Source: an uncultured Flavobacteriaceae bacterium
GTDB lineage: Bacteria; Bacteroidota; Bacteroidia; Flavobacteriales; Flavobacteriaceae
DNA length: 64,000 nucleotides
Direction of reading: 5' to 3'
Assembly: GCA_947504035.1 (NCBI GenBank)
Contig: CANNGA010000010.1
Span: forward strand, 1 to 64,000
The notes under the pieces are model-generated. The model made no database searches and was not told the origin of the DNA. It worked only from the letters and a program-made list of their open reading frames with translations. The position numbers were made by a program, and so were the translations under genes. Positions 35,229 to 48,264 of the stretch are shown in pieces; positions within the stretch are counted from its first letter, which is position 1, and each line of letters opens with the position of its first letter.

Positions 35229-36554
35229 TTATTCGGATCTTAGAGCTTCAATAGGTCTTTTATTTGCTGCAGCTTTAGCAGGGAAAATACCAAAAATAAG
35301 ACCAATAGTTACGGCTATAATAAATGAAAGTAGTATAGAGCTTAGGGATAAAATGGTAACAATTCCAGAGGTAAATTCTATAATATAAGCTCCTATAATA
35401 CCTAATAAGATGCCAACAATACCACCACCAACGCTAATAAGCACAGATTCTGATAAGAATTGTAAAATAACATCTTCTTGAGTGGCGCCGATAGCACGCA
35501 TTATACCTATTTCTTTGGTGCGCTCTAGTACAGAAGCCAACATGATATTCATAATGCCAATACCTCCGATGAGTAGCGAAATACCTGCAATAATACTGAG
35601 TACAATATTAAATATGTGTTTGGTTTTTTGCTGTTGTTTAAGGAGTTGTATGGGAATTGTAATTTCAAAATCAAGAACACCATTATGTCTGCGTTTTAGC
35701 ATTTTGCTTACGACTTCTGCGGTGCCTTTAAGCATTTTAGAATTCGATACTTGTACAATGAGTTTGTCTACTTGATGGTAATTGTTTTTAGAGGTACTAG
35801 GACGTTCGCGTTTTAGGGTCTGACTTGCTTTTTTACGGTCTTTAAAGCGTATCAAAAAGGTTTTTAAAGGAATATAGACGTCTTGATTAACGTCACGTAT
35901 GCCTAAGTTTTCCTGTGCTTTTTCAGAGATTAACTTTTCTTCAATAACACCAACGACTTGTAACCATACGTCTTTTACCTTAATGTGATTCCCAATGGCT
36001 GATTGGCCTGTAAATAATTTTTTCTCTATTTTTTTTCCGATAATACAAACGGGTGCTGCATGTTGTAAATGTTGTGCGGAAAACATGCTCCCCGTGTCTA
36101 GGTTTAAATTAGATGTGTCAAAAAAAGCAGGGGTAATTCCAATAAGTTTTACCGCGTTTTGTTTGCCATTATTTATAACAAAGGTATTTAGTATAATTTC
36201 TGGACTAACACGGGCCACTGAGGGGAGGTGATTTTGTATGTTTTCGGCATCTAAGAGATCAAGACCCTTAGAGAAGCGTTTGGGGAGGTTAGGCTCTTGA
36301 TCTTGGTTGTCTTCCGTCTGGGTTTTAGTTGTTTTGGTAGGCGTAATCACAATATTATTGACACCTACAAGTTCTAATTGCGATAAAATTTCTTTTTCAG
36401 CGCCATTACCTATAGCTAACATTGTAATTACGGCTGCAACCCCAAATATAATCCCTAAGGCGGTTAAAAAGCTTCTAAATGTATTCGTAGCAATAGCACG
36501 GAGCGCTTCAAATATATTGGCTTTTATTTTTTCTATAAGGTTTGGGTCTATCAT
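35229..36554 (-). CDS. MacB-like ABC permease without ATPase domain
   Basis: A 441-residue inner membrane permease. Helix 1 is at about 22-46 (TFRSFLTALGIIFGVAAVITMLAIGNGAE). A large periplasmic MacB_PCD domain (about 50-310) follows. The FtsX-like part at the C-terminus has three helices (ILSIIAGISLLIGGIGIMNIMLASVLERTKEIGIMRAIGAT is the conserved coupling region). MacB itself has an N-terminal ATPase, which is absent here, and no ATPase gene lies in this unit. A separate ATPase must serve it. The start ATG shares a base with the stop of the adaptor gene. Confidence 0.9.
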   Translation of the reverse strand: MIDPNLIEKIKANIFEALRAIATNTFRSFLTALGIIFGVAAVITMLAIGNGAEKEILSQLELVGVNNIVITPTKTTKTQTEDNQDQEPNLPKRFSKGLDLLDAENIQNHLPSVARVSPEIILNTFVINNGKQNAVKLIGITPAFFDTSNLNLDTGSMFSAQHLQHAAPVCIIGKKIEKKLFTGQSAIGNHIKVKDVWLQVVGVIEEKLISEKAQENLGIRDVNQDVYIPLKTFLIRFKDRKKASQTLKRERPSTSKNNYHQVDKLIVQVSNSKMLKGTAEVVSKMLKRRHNGVLDFEITIPIQLLKQQQKTKHIFNIVLSIIAGISLLIGGIGIMNIMLASVLERTKEIGIMRAIGATQEDVILQFLSESVLISVGGGIVGILLGIIGAYIIEFTSGIVTILSLSSILLSFIIAVTIGLIFGIFPAKAAANKRPIEALRSE

Positions 36555-37801
36555 TAATTATCTAAAGGCGTTATAGGGGCATCGTCTTTACCTTCTGGTT
36601 TGCTTAAATACACCGTTGCATTTGCATCTAAGCCTTGTTTAACAATAACAACCTCATTATTAGAAGCTCCTAATGCTATTTGTTGTTTTGTAATGGTATA
36701 GCCTTGTTTTACATAGGCAAAACTAATGGTGTCTTTTGCAAAAACAGCTTCTAAAGGTATCATAAGCACGTCATCTTCACTATGGGTTAGAATACGGTTA
36801 GAGGTGGTCATACCAGGTCTTATATTCTCATCGGTTTTATGAAGTTTAATCAATACTTGAAACAGTTTAATATCAGATCCCTTTTTGGTTTCCCCAACAT
36901 TGGCGACGCTAGTCACAACACCAGGCAGTTCAATTTCAGGAAATGCATCAAAGCCAACACTTACAGGGAGTCCTTTTTTTATTTTTCTAATATCAACTTC
37001 GTTACTATAGGTTTTAGATTCCATTTTTGTGAGGTCTGGTAGGCTTGCAATAGCAGGTTGCCATGGCGATATGGTAGAACCTATCACCGTTTTATTACCA
37101 CCTCTATTGGATACATAAGTTACCATACCTGCATCTTTAGAATAGATGGTAAGTTTTTCTTCTAGTGCATAAAGCGCTTCAATTCTCTTTTTAATTTTGG
37201 AAACTTCTGTGCCTACTTCTACCATACTTGCAATAGCTTTGCGTTTTTTAATAGAGTAATCTTCTTTTTTTTCTTTGAGGTCTCTTTCGTTTTTTGCAAT
37301 ATTAATCTCCAGCTTTTTTATTGTTGTAGGCGGTTCGTAAATCGAGCTTTTAAGTTCGAGTTTATCATCTTCTATAAGAAAGGCTAAATCTTTAATAGCG
37401 TTACGCTCTTGTTTTAGAGTTAAGGTTGTGTCTAATTGTTGTTGTGTGTATTTAGACTGTGTACTTTCTAAGCTTAGTAGAGCATCATTGATGCGCCCAT
37501 TAACTTCAGAAGCATCTAATTTACCAATATAGGCGCCTTTTTCGACAATAGTACCTTCTGGCACCAGATCTTCAATTTTTAGTTGGTAAATATCGAATTG
37601 TCTAGATTCTATAGGACCGTTTATTTTTTTAGAACTGGTAGACTGTGCTTCACCAGAAATAATAACTTCATTTTTAAAGGTGCCTTTTATAACTTGGGTT
37701 GTTATGGGAACATCGTCATTATTAGCCGTTTTAAAGAAAGCAAAGCAGGATAGGAGTATTAAGATAGAAGCCGCTATAAGGACGCGCTTTTTTTTAAACA
37801 T
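36554..37801 (-). CDS. HlyD/MacA-like periplasmic adaptor
   Basis: A membrane fusion protein linking permease and TolC. I choose ATG 37801 (MFKKKRVLIAASILILLSCFAFF, 415 aa) because a TAATTTTG box at 37883-37876 lies at the very start of the longer frame opening at 37876. The N-terminal helix is followed by a biotinyl-lipoyl half, a long coiled coil (about 100-200, LALESTQSKYTQQQLDTTLTLKQERNAIKDL type repeats) and beta domains ending in VKQGYTITKQQIALGASNNEVVIVKQGLD. The order adaptor-permease-TolC on one strand with overlapping or 4-base spacing makes an operon. Confidence 0.85.
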   Translation of the reverse strand: MFKKKRVLIAASILILLSCFAFFKTANNDDVPITTQVIKGTFKNEVIISGEAQSTSSKKINGPIESRQFDIYQLKIEDLVPEGTIVEKGAYIGKLDASEVNGRINDALLSLESTQSKYTQQQLDTTLTLKQERNAIKDLAFLIEDDKLELKSSIYEPPTTIKKLEINIAKNERDLKEKKEDYSIKKRKAIASMVEVGTEVSKIKKRIEALYALEEKLTIYSKDAGMVTYVSNRGGNKTVIGSTISPWQPAIASLPDLTKMESKTYSNEVDIRKIKKGLPVSVGFDAFPEIELPGVVTSVANVGETKKGSDIKLFQVLIKLHKTDENIRPGMTTSNRILTHSEDDVLMIPLEAVFAKDTISFAYVKQGYTITKQQIALGASNNEVVIVKQGLDANATVYLSKPEGKDDAPITPLDN

Positions 37802-37965
37802 AACGTTGTAATTAAATATTTCAAAAATAATTAAAAAAAAAGAGTTGAAAGCTTGGGAGCCCGTTAATAAACTCACAAAATTAGACTGTTATTATTTACC
37901 TTTTGAATTAGAAAATTAAATGATTTAAGGCAGTAGAAGTTGTATTTAAGTTAGGTGCTAAACGT

Positions 37966-38538
37966 TTATTTGTTGGTTTTAAGAACGCCTTTTACATATG
38001 TTATACTGTCTTTTAATCTGCCATTGTTGTTATAGAAAAACCATTTGCCTTCTTTTTTACCCTTTTTATACAGGCCTTCTTCTAGTAAAGTTTCGGTGCG
38101 GTAATTGTAGGCTTTGTAGTGGCCGTTGCCTTGTTGGCCAAAATTTGTGCTGTAAAGTACTTTTTTATCTGTATTGTAAACGGTGTACTTCCCTGTAATT
38201 AAGCCGTTAGTCCAATGTTCAGATTTTACTAAAGTATGTTTATATAGGGTTTGCCAATGGCCTGTTTTATAGCCTTTGTTAAAGTTGCCGCTTTTAGAGA
38301 ATGGTGTTGGTGTTCCTAAATAGTAATTTGCATCGGTATAATCGGATACTTTTTTGCGAACCGAAATTTTATAACTTTTATCTAAGGGCACTTTGCTTTT
38401 ACGCGTTAAAAATTTTTCTTTGCCATCGACATACAAGATGGTAATTCTAGTGGACGATATGACGCGTATGGGGGCTTTTTGTTGTTGAGAATGCACACAA
38501 AGAGCGGTAAGAAGGCATAGTATATTTATAATTTTCAT
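37966..38538 (-). CDS. secreted MORN-repeat (YwqK-like) protein
   Basis: A 190-residue exported protein. The signal covers about residues 1-17 (IINILCLLTALCVHS). The C-terminal half carries about three MORN_2 repeats (NKGYKTGHWQTLYKHTLVKSEHW, NGLITGKYTVYNTDKKVLYSTNFG and EEGLYKKGKKEGKWFFYNNNGRLKD). Such repeats occur in many Bacteroidota secreted proteins. The name toxin-antitoxin YwqK sometimes given is only by family and has no support here. It is monocistronic, next to icd. Confidence 0.75.
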   Translation of the reverse strand: MKIINILCLLTALCVHSQQQKAPIRVISSTRITILYVDGKEKFLTRKSKVPLDKSYKISVRKKVSDYTDANYYLGTPTPFSKSGNFNKGYKTGHWQTLYKHTLVKSEHWTNGLITGKYTVYNTDKKVLYSTNFGQQGNGHYKAYNYRTETLLEEGLYKKGKKEGKWFFYNNNGRLKDSITYVKGVLKTNK

Positions 38539-38567
38539 AGTGATTTATCCCAAATGCCATTAAAATC

Positions 38568-38594
38568 AAAAAAGCCTCTTAAAAAGAGGCTTTT
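38568..38594 (-). terminator. terminator of icd
   Basis: The stem AAAAGCCTCTT (38570-38580) pairs with AAGAGGCTTTT (38584-38594) across a 3-nt loop, right after the icd stop codon on the minus strand. Confidence 0.9.
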
Positions 38595-38615
38595 GGAATA
38601 TAGTGTAGTCAATAC

Positions 38616-41698
<3,083 letters not shown>

Positions 41699-41740
41699 TA
41701 AAAAAAAGAGGCTGTCTTTTTATAAGACAGCCTCTTTTTA
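41699..41740 (-). terminator. terminator of rplS
   Basis: The stem AAAAGAGGCTGTCTT (41704-41718) pairs with AAGACAGCCTCTTTT (41724-41738). A run of A at 41699-41707 gives a U tract on the minus strand, 25 bases past the rplS stop. Confidence 0.92.
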
Positions 41741-41763
41741 TATGATGACTTGTAGTTCTAAAA

Positions 41764-42114
41764 CTAGCGTCTTCTTTCTGTAATTCTTGCTTTTTTACCA
41801 GTAAGACCTCTAAAGTAATAGATTCTAGCTCTACGTACTTTACCACGTTTGTTAACTTCGATCTTTTGTAATGCTGGTAAGTTCACTGGGAAGATACGTT
41901 CTACACCAATGGAACCTGACATTTTTCTAATTGTAAATGTTTCTGATGATCCAGAACCTCTTCTTTGGATTACAACACCTCTAAAGAACTGTGTACGTGT
42001 TTTGTTTCCTTCTTTAATTTCGTAGTAAACAGTTATTGTATCACCAGCTCCAAATTCTGGTAAATCTTTTCTTGTTACAAATTCGTCTTGAACAAATTTT
42101 ACTAAAGCTTCCAT
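41764..42114 (-). CDS. rplS: 50S ribosomal protein L19
   Basis: A 116-residue ribosomal protein at the 30S-50S interface. The pattern FGAGDTITVYYEIKEGNKTRTQFFRGVVIQRRG, then TFTIRKMSGSIGVERIFPVNLP and the end KARITERRR, is typical. It has its own promoter and terminator here and is not in the rpsP-trmD operon seen in Proteobacteria and Firmicutes, which fits Bacteroidota. Confidence 0.98.
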   Translation of the reverse strand: MEALVKFVQDEFVTRKDLPEFGAGDTITVYYEIKEGNKTRTQFFRGVVIQRRGSGSSETFTIRKMSGSIGVERIFPVNLPALQKIEVNKRGKVRRARIYYFRGLTGKKARITERRR

Positions 42115-42187
42115 TTATTTTTGTTTAAAATAATTGATTTAGAACAACATACACGATTTTCGCCAGAGGTTAACCCAAATTTGAGTG

Positions 42188-42217
42188 CAAATATAATTAA
42201 TAATTCAAAATGTGCAA
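42188..42217 (-). promoter_or_regulatory. rplS promoter, TTG-N19-TATATTTG
   Basis: On the minus strand TTG at 42217-42215 is followed after 19 bases by TATATTTG at 42195-42188, an ideal match. The start would be near 42181, giving a leader of about 67 nt in which L19 autoregulation could act. Confidence 0.8.
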
Positions 42218-42259
42218 TAAAAAGTAACTTAGAAGTCTGTGAAAATGTGGTTTGTAGCC

Positions 42260-43045
42260 TTAAAAGTTTTCAAACACACCTAAGCCAAATAATGCAAAAT
42301 CGTATTTTACAGGGTCGATAGGGTCGAATTGCCTCAAATTAGTATCTAATTCATTTAAAGCTTTACCATCATTTTGTTTTCGATGTAATAGGCCTAATTT
42401 TCGAGCTACATTTCCAGAATGCACGTCCAAAGGACAGGAAAGTTGAGCAGGGGAGAGTTGTTTCCAAATGCCAAAATCTACGCCAGTACTATCGTTTCTA
42501 ACCATCCAACGTAAAAACATGTTGATACGTTTGGCTGCTGAATTTTTTAAAGGGTCACTCACATGCTTTTGGGTACGTGGTAAATGATCGATTTCAAAAA
42601 AAATAGTTTTAAATTTTGAAATGGCCAGTTGCAGACTTTGCGGCTCGGCATGAACAGCAAAAGTGTTTTCAAGTCCGCCGTGTGTTCTATAGATATGTTG
42701 TAAAGATGAGATAAATTGTATGCAATCGTCACCATTAAAGGTACGGTGTACAAAAGGTTTTAATTTTTTTAAATCGCTACTATTGTGATTTATGATAAAA
42801 TCGTAGGGCGCATTATCAAGCAATTGCATGAGTTTGGTCGCATTGGTAATAATGCTTTTTCTGTTGCCCCAAGCTATGGTTGCGGTTAAGAAACCTGAGA
42901 TTTCAATATCCTCTTTTTGGGTAAAACGGTGGGGAATTTGAATGGGGTCGCTGTCTATAAATTTAGGATGGTTATAGGCTTCAACTTTAGAGTCTAGAAA
43001 GGCTTTAAGTGCTTTTGGACTAAGTTTTTCGGGATTTCGTTTCAT
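42260..43045 (-). CDS. TIGR02757/DUF2400 family protein
   Basis: A 261-residue cytoplasmic protein of the TIGR02757 family, with the marks TATIAWGNRKSIITNATKLMQLLDNAPYDFI (about 53-84), VHRTFNGDDCIQFISSLQHIYRTHGGLE (about 95-123), FLRWMVRNDSTGVDFGIW and PLDVHSGNVARKLGLLHRKQNDGKALNELD. The last segment resembles the HhH-GPD DNA glycosylase fold, so a DNA-repair role has been proposed by similarity, but no activity is known to me. It is divergent from the MFS gene. Confidence 0.85.
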   Translation of the reverse strand: MKRNPEKLSPKALKAFLDSKVEAYNHPKFIDSDPIQIPHRFTQKEDIEISGFLTATIAWGNRKSIITNATKLMQLLDNAPYDFIINHNSSDLKKLKPFVHRTFNGDDCIQFISSLQHIYRTHGGLENTFAVHAEPQSLQLAISKFKTIFFEIDHLPRTQKHVSDPLKNSAAKRINMFLRWMVRNDSTGVDFGIWKQLSPAQLSCPLDVHSGNVARKLGLLHRKQNDGKALNELDTNLRQFDPIDPVKYDFALFGLGVFENF

Positions 43046-43127
43046 AGTTTGGCAAAAATAATTGTAATTAGCTTAATAAATAGTAGACTTAGTCTTTTTT
43101 AAGTTTGCTATACTAAAAATACATGCT

Positions 43128-44312
43128 ATGCGCCCTCAAAAAATAGTATTGCCTATTATCGTTTTTGCTCAGTTTTGTTGCACCTCGCTTTGGTTTGCTG
43201 GCAATGCCATTATGTCTGATTTAATCACTCAATTTGGTTTAGATAACGCCGCTCTAGGCCATTTAACAGCTTCTGTACAATTTGGTTTTATTGTAGGAAC
43301 ATTTTTGTTTGCCCTTTTTACCTTAACAGATCGGTTTTCACCATCTAAAGTATTTTTTGTAAGTGCCTTAGTTGGTGCTACAGCAAATGTATTTCTGGTT
43401 TTGGAAACGCATACCTTATTAAGTTTATTTATGTTGCGGTTTTTTGTAGGTTTCTTTTTAGCTGGAATTTACCCTGTGGGCATGAAAATAGCATCCGACT
43501 ATTTTAAGGCGGGTTTAGGTAAATCCTTAGGGTTTTTAGTTGGAGCCTTAGTTTTGGGAACTGCATTTCCTCATGCTTTAAAAGGCTTTCAACATGTAAT
43601 ATCATGGCAGGCATTGGTGTATATTACGTCAGGTTTAGCTGCATTAGGAGGCTTGTTAATGCTGCTATTAGTACCTAATGGGCCTTATAGAACCACATTG
43701 CAACGCTTTGATGGGACTGTATTTTACAATGTATTTAAAGTAAAGGCATTTCGAATAGCTGCTTTTGGGTATTTTGGACACATGTGGGAACTCTATGCGT
43801 TTTGGACGTTCGTACCTGTTATCTTAGGGGCTTATGCGAAGTATCACGCCATTTTAAATTTTGATGTGGCCCTGCTTAGTTTTTCTGTTATTGCCATTGG
43901 AAGTATTGGCTGTATCATTTCGGGATATATGTCTCAGGTGATACGCACTAAAACGGTAGCAACTCTAGCGCTTACGTTATCTGGTATATGCTGCTTAGTG
44001 TCTCCTTTCGCATTTGTTACTGGAAATGTATTTGTATTCGTAGGGTTTTTAATGTTATGGGGTATATTTGTTATTGCAGATTCGCCTTTATTCTCGACAT
44101 TAGTTGCTCAAAATGCACCATCTGCCTCTAAAGGAACTGCATTAACTATTGTAAATTCTATGGGTTTCGCAATTACTATCGTGAGCATACAACTGCTTAA
44201 TTATTTGCAAACACTTATGCCTACAAATTATATTTTTTTAGTATTAGCGTTAGGGCCTTTATTTGGTTTGTATTTCTTGTATGAGGTTAAAAAAGCGAAG
44301 ACAGTTGCTTAA
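43128..44312 (+). CDS. MFS transporter, 12-helix type
   Basis: A 394-residue inner membrane transporter with about 12 hydrophobic helices. The first loop motif of the superfamily is weak ([11 protein letters not shown] near 66-76 in place of GxxxDRxGRR). A conserved [41 protein letters not shown] segment spans helices 4-5. The substrate is unknown. TAAGTTTG at 43100-43107 may be its -7 box. Its TAA stop overlaps the stop codon of the convergent ATPase gene. Confidence 0.8.
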   Translation: MRPQKIVLPIIVFAQFCCTSLWFAGNAIMSDLITQFGLDNAALGHLTASVQFGFIVGTFLFALFTLTDRFSPSKVFFVSALVGATANVFLVLETHTLLSLFMLRFFVGFFLAGIYPVGMKIASDYFKAGLGKSLGFLVGALVLGTAFPHALKGFQHVISWQALVYITSGLAALGGLLMLLLVPNGPYRTTLQRFDGTVFYNVFKVKAFRIAAFGYFGHMWELYAFWTFVPVILGAYAKYHAILNFDVALLSFSVIAIGSIGCIISGYMSQVIRTKTVATLALTLSGICCLVSPFAFVTGNVFVFVGFLMLWGIFVIADSPLFSTLVAQNAPSASKGTALTIVNSMGFAITIVSIQLLNYLQTLMPTNYIFLVLALGPLFGLYFLYEVKKAKTVA

Positions 44313-44971
44313 TTTCTAATATTACCGTCTACCATAACTAATTTACGGTCTGCCATATTAGCAAGATCTTCATTATGTGTTACAATAACAAAAGTTTGAC
44401 CAAATTCATCACGCAATTTAAAGAAGAGATTGTGTAAATTCTCTGCAGATTCACTATCCAAATTTCCAGAAGGTTCGTCTGCAAAAATTAAATCAGGATT
44501 ATTTACTAAAGCGCGAGCAACAGCAACACGTTGTTGTTCTCCTCCCGATAATTCACTAGGTTTATGATCACAACGGTGCGATAGGCCTAAAAAGCTAAGC
44601 AGTTCTTTAGCGCGTTTTTCAGCTTCTACTTTACTGGTCCCTTTAATAAAGGCTGGAAGACATACATTTTCTAAAGCTGTAAACTCTGGTAATAATTGAT
44701 GAAATTGAAATATAAAACCAATGTGTTCATTTCTAAATTTTGCCAGAGCTCTATCACTTAAGGATTTAATTTCTATATCATTAATTTTAAGGCTATAACT
44801 ATCTGTTTTAGCAGCTTTATCTAATGTCCCTAAAATTTGTAATAGTGTTGTTTTTCCTGCGCCAGAAGCACCGACTATAGAAACAACTTCTCCTTTTTTT
44901 ACATTAATATCTACGCCTTTTAAGACGTGTAAATTATCGTAATATTTATGTATGTTTTTTCCTTTAATCAT
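44309..44971 (-). CDS. LolD/MacB-type ABC transporter ATPase
   Basis: A 220-residue ATPase of the LolD/MacB/FtsE group. Walker A is GASGAGKTT (34-42), the signature LSGGEQQR (141-148), Walker B and D-loop [13 protein letters not shown] (161-173), and the switch His is in VTHNEDLA near 197. No permease gene adjoins it. LolD for lipoprotein release is a likely identity, but the same subfamily drives MacB-like permeases, one of which (35229) lacks an ATPase in this window. It stands alone, convergent with the MFS gene. Confidence 0.88.
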   Translation of the reverse strand: MIKGKNIHKYYDNLHVLKGVDINVKKGEVVSIVGASGAGKTTLLQILGTLDKAAKTDSYSLKINDIEIKSLSDRALAKFRNEHIGFIFQFHQLLPEFTALENVCLPAFIKGTSKVEAEKRAKELLSFLGLSHRCDHKPSELSGGEQQRVAVARALVNNPDLIFADEPSGNLDSESAENLHNLFFKLRDEFGQTFVIVTHNEDLANMADRKLVMVDGNIRN

Positions 44972-45182
44972 TGGTAAAAAAAATAATAGGGGAATTTACT
45001 ACTTTAGAATGTGATGCGCAATAATATATGATGGATATAAAGGACTAAATTTTATTTTCTTAATAATTTGTCTATGAAAGGTATATCAAGTGCTGTATTA
45101 AACGTTGGAAAATATCTGCTTAAAAGATAGAGATGCGGTCTTAAAAAATGATTAACTTTATAAGTTCACAATTAATATTCTT

Positions 45183-45770
45183 ATGTCATATAAAAATACA
45201 GACGACTATAATACGGAGGTTACTGAAACCATAAAGACAAAATATAAAACGATTATAGAAGATTTAGGGGAAGATACCCAGCGTGATGGCTTGTTAAAGA
45301 CCCCTGAACGTGCGGCTAAAGCCATGCAGTTTTTAACTCAAGGTTACGATCAAGATCCTGTTGAGATATTAACAGGTGCCATGTTTAAAGAATCTTATAA
45401 CGAAATGGTTATCGTTAAAGATATTGAATTGTATTCGTTATGCGAACACCATATATTGCCTTTTTTTGGTAAGGTACATATTGCTTATATTCCTAATGGA
45501 CAGATTGTAGGGTTGAGCAAATTACCTAGAATAGTTGATGTATTTGCAAGACGCTTGCAGGTACAGGAACGTCTAACAGAACAAATTTTAGAGTGTATAA
45601 ACGATACTTTAAAACCGCAAGGTGTTGCTGTGGTTATTGAGGCCTCGCATATGTGTATGATGATGCGGGGGGTGCAAAAACAGAACTCTCTAACTACAAC
45701 TTCAGGGTTTAGAGGACAGTTTGAAACCATAGAAACGCGTAACGAGTTTTTAAAGCTTATTGGGAAATAA
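45183..45770 (+). CDS. folE: GTP cyclohydrolase I
   Basis: This zinc enzyme turns GTP into dihydroneopterin triphosphate, the first step of folate synthesis. The 195-residue chain shows [18 protein letters not shown] (about 31-48), the zinc ligands in [23 protein letters not shown] (Cys and His near 86-90) and [18 protein letters not shown] near 160-177, with the third zinc Cys in [10 protein letters not shown]. It is complete. The next gene follows 47 bases later on the same strand. Confidence 0.97.
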   Translation: MSYKNTDDYNTEVTETIKTKYKTIIEDLGEDTQRDGLLKTPERAAKAMQFLTQGYDQDPVEILTGAMFKESYNEMVIVKDIELYSLCEHHILPFFGKVHIAYIPNGQIVGLSKLPRIVDVFARRLQVQERLTEQILECINDTLKPQGVAVVIEASHMCMMMRGVQKQNSLTTTSGFRGQFETIETRNEFLKLIGK

Positions 45771-45817
45771 TTTTCTGGTATGTTTCTTGATTTGTACCTG
45801 TTATTAAATAGAATATC

Positions 45818-46096
45818 ATGAACAAATACAAAAAATTAGTGCTATGTATACTTTTAGATGCCGTAGGCTATCTGTCGTTTATCATTCCAGGAATTGGGGA
45901 ATTCTCTGATGTGATCTGGGCACCTATCTCAGCGTATCTGATGACGAAGTTATACAAAGGAAAGACTGGTAAGATAGCGGCAGCTATCGCTTTTATTGAA
46001 GAGGCGATGCCTGGCTTAGATGTGATTCCAACATTTACCTTAATGTGGTTGTACAGTTACGTGTTTGCTTCTAAAGAAACAGTTATTGAGGTATAA
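45818..46096 (+). CDS. small conserved-type membrane protein
   Basis: A 92-residue protein with two or three membrane helices (VLCILLDAVGYLSFIIPGIG, VIWAPISAYLMTKLY and IPTFTLMWLYSYVFAS). The segment YKGKTGKIAAAIAFIEEAMPGLDVIPTFTLMW recurs, as I recall, in unnamed Bacteroidota proteins. No function is known. It may be co-read with folE. It ends 9 bases before the convergent histidine kinase gene. Confidence 0.65.
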   Translation: MNKYKKLVLCILLDAVGYLSFIIPGIGEFSDVIWAPISAYLMTKLYKGKTGKIAAAIAFIEEAMPGLDVIPTFTLMWLYSYVFASKETVIEV

Positions 46097-46105
46097 ACTT
46101 TATAG

Positions 46106-48184
46106 TTAAATGGGAATGACAAAGGTAAGTGTGGTTCCTTTATGGGGTGTAGCGTCAATTTTAAAGCTGCCTTTTAGGCGGTTTGCACGCGCTTTCATAT
46201 TGTCAAGCCCAATGCCTTTTGCGGTCTTATTAGGGTCAAAGCCGTTTCCATCGTCTGTAATGGTGAGTTCTACATTGGTGCTATCTTTTAAGGCTAAAGT
46301 GATATGCACCGTTTGGGCTTGTGCATGCTTAGCGGTATTTTGTAGCGCTTCTTGAATACAGCGAAACAGGTTGACTTTTACCATATCTGAAATCTCTTGC
46401 CAAGGGATGTCTTTATCTAGAGTAGTAGTACATGTAAAACGCTGTAAGGCATTGCATTGGGATACATATTCTTCCAAAATGGCCACAAAACCTTTGTCTT
46501 GATCGAGTTTAGAATGTTTTAAGGCATGGGAGAGGTCTCTAATATCGAGTTCTGTTTTGCGTAATTCTTTAATATAAAGTTGGTACTGCGAGGCTTCTAC
46601 GCGATCTAGAGATGAAAGGTATTCTATACCAAGCCGTGTGCCTGCTAGGGCGTTGAGTACACCATCGTGTAACTCTTCGGCAATATGGTAACGTTCTCTA
46701 AGACGTCCTTCTTGTACGCTATGCTGTTCATTAAGCATAAGATTATAAATCTCTGTATTAGCTTGTTGTTGCGCTTTTTCGAGTTTTAAGGTTTTGTTTT
46801 TAGAACGTTGATACCTAATAATATAAAGAAGGATAAGTATAAAAATACTAACGATGGCAACTATAGAAATAACACTGTTTCGACGCGATAGCTGTTTGTT
46901 GTTAGCAATGTAAGTATCGGTCTCAAATTTAATTCTTGCAAATTTATTTCTATTGCGACGTTCCTCCTGCAAAAGACTATCATTTAATTTGATATGTTCG
47001 TTTAGAAAAGCTTTACCTTTTTCGCCTTCTTCAATTTTAGACAATGTTAACATCGCTCTGGAAGCTTCTTTAAACGCCTTTATATTTTTAGAAAGGTGAT
47101 AAGAATGCAATGCAAGCGCTTTTGCGGAGTCTTTTTGATGTATGGACAATAAAAATTCGGAAAAGTCATTTCGACTGGAAGCGATTTCATAAGAAGCGTT
47201 TAAATCATATAGTATTTTATAGGCTTCGACAAAATAAGCAGAAATAGTATCTCTATTAGAGGTGTTCGATTTAAATAAATTATAAGCTAAGTTATTTTTT
47301 ATCGCAGCATATGTTGAAGGGTCTTTTTGAAGAAGGAGTTGCTTGCCATATTTTTTTAGTAATCCACGGTATACTAAAATTGCTTCTTTATATTTTTTTT
47401 GGTATTTAAAAGTTTCTGTTAAATCAATATTGATATATACATGGTTTACATCATAACCCGATAACTTGCTATTTATGGGTTGTAAATCTATTTTAGAGTC
47501 TAACAATTTATGGTTAATACGAAGTGACTTCTTTAAATATTCTTCGGATTTATCATAAAAACCTAATTCGGTAAAGTTGTTTCCAAGTCCCTTATAACAG
47601 CTTATTAAATTATCAATATTGGAATCGTCATTATCTAGTAACTCCAGTTCTTTTGCAACACCAATATAAATTTTGTTGCTATCAAAATAATTATGTGTTG
47701 CACTTAATACCTTTGCGGCATTTAGTTTAGAAATGGTATAATCATAGAGGTAGGCCTTGTTTTTATACAACTTGGCAGAGGCCATATAATAATAATATGC
47801 GCTATCTAAATGTTTACGGTTTAAGTGGTGTGCTATCCCTATTTCGCAATAAATGTCGGCAATACTTATGGTATCATTAAGTTGTTTTGCTAACGGTTTA
47901 TTTTTTAAAGCAACTTCTAATCCTTTTTCTAAATTATTTTGTTCTAAATAAGTGAAATACAGGTTTGTATTCGATTCTAATATGATAGAATCTATTTTTA
48001 AATCATAAGACAATTTACAAGCTTTAATCGCAAATTTTACTTTTGATGCATTAGTGTAAGTCGATTTTTTAGAAAGTGATTTGTAATAATCTATACTGTC
48101 TATCTTTTGAGTCAATTTTTGTGCTTGAGGGTACGCATAAGAACAGCAACAGCAAAATATATAAAAATAGAAATATCTAAGCAT
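46106..48184 (-). CDS. TPR-containing sensor histidine kinase, HisKA_3 type
   Basis: A 692-residue membrane kinase. A signal sequence (about 1-18) leads to a periplasmic TPR-rich sensor (about 60-400), then a membrane helix at about 437-457. A short coiled coil is followed by the HisKA_3 motif AEELHDG with phospho-acceptor His506. The ATP-binding domain (NLFRCIQEALQNTAKHAQA, TDDGNGF, GIGLDNMKARANRLKG) closes the chain. All N, G1 and G2 box residues are present. Partners of this class are NarL/LuxR-type response regulators, but none lies nearby, so the kinase appears orphan in this window. Confidence 0.88.
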   Translation of the reverse strand: MLRYFYFYIFCCCCSYAYPQAQKLTQKIDSIDYYKSLSKKSTYTNASKVKFAIKACKLSYDLKIDSIILESNTNLYFTYLEQNNLEKGLEVALKNKPLAKQLNDTISIADIYCEIGIAHHLNRKHLDSAYYYYMASAKLYKNKAYLYDYTISKLNAAKVLSATHNYFDSNKIYIGVAKELELLDNDDSNIDNLISCYKGLGNNFTELGFYDKSEEYLKKSLRINHKLLDSKIDLQPINSKLSGYDVNHVYINIDLTETFKYQKKYKEAILVYRGLLKKYGKQLLLQKDPSTYAAIKNNLAYNLFKSNTSNRDTISAYFVEAYKILYDLNASYEIASSRNDFSEFLLSIHQKDSAKALALHSYHLSKNIKAFKEASRAMLTLSKIEEGEKGKAFLNEHIKLNDSLLQEERRNRNKFARIKFETDTYIANNKQLSRRNSVISIVAIVSIFILILLYIIRYQRSKNKTLKLEKAQQQANTEIYNLMLNEQHSVQEGRLRERYHIAEELHDGVLNALAGTRLGIEYLSSLDRVEASQYQLYIKELRKTELDIRDLSHALKHSKLDQDKGFVAILEEYVSQCNALQRFTCTTTLDKDIPWQEISDMVKVNLFRCIQEALQNTAKHAQAQTVHITLALKDSTNVELTITDDGNGFDPNKTAKGIGLDNMKARANRLKGSFKIDATPHKGTTLTFVIPI

Positions 48185-48264
48185 AGTTAAGTGTTATAAA
48201 GCGATTACTAAAGGGCATTTGTCCTTAATTAGATTTAGAAATTATGATAAAATTGTAGATTAGT

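Noticed and set aside
37966-38538. Calling the MORN-repeat protein an antitoxin
   Set aside because: The name comes from automatic labels of the YwqK family; there is no toxin gene next to it and it has a secretion signal.
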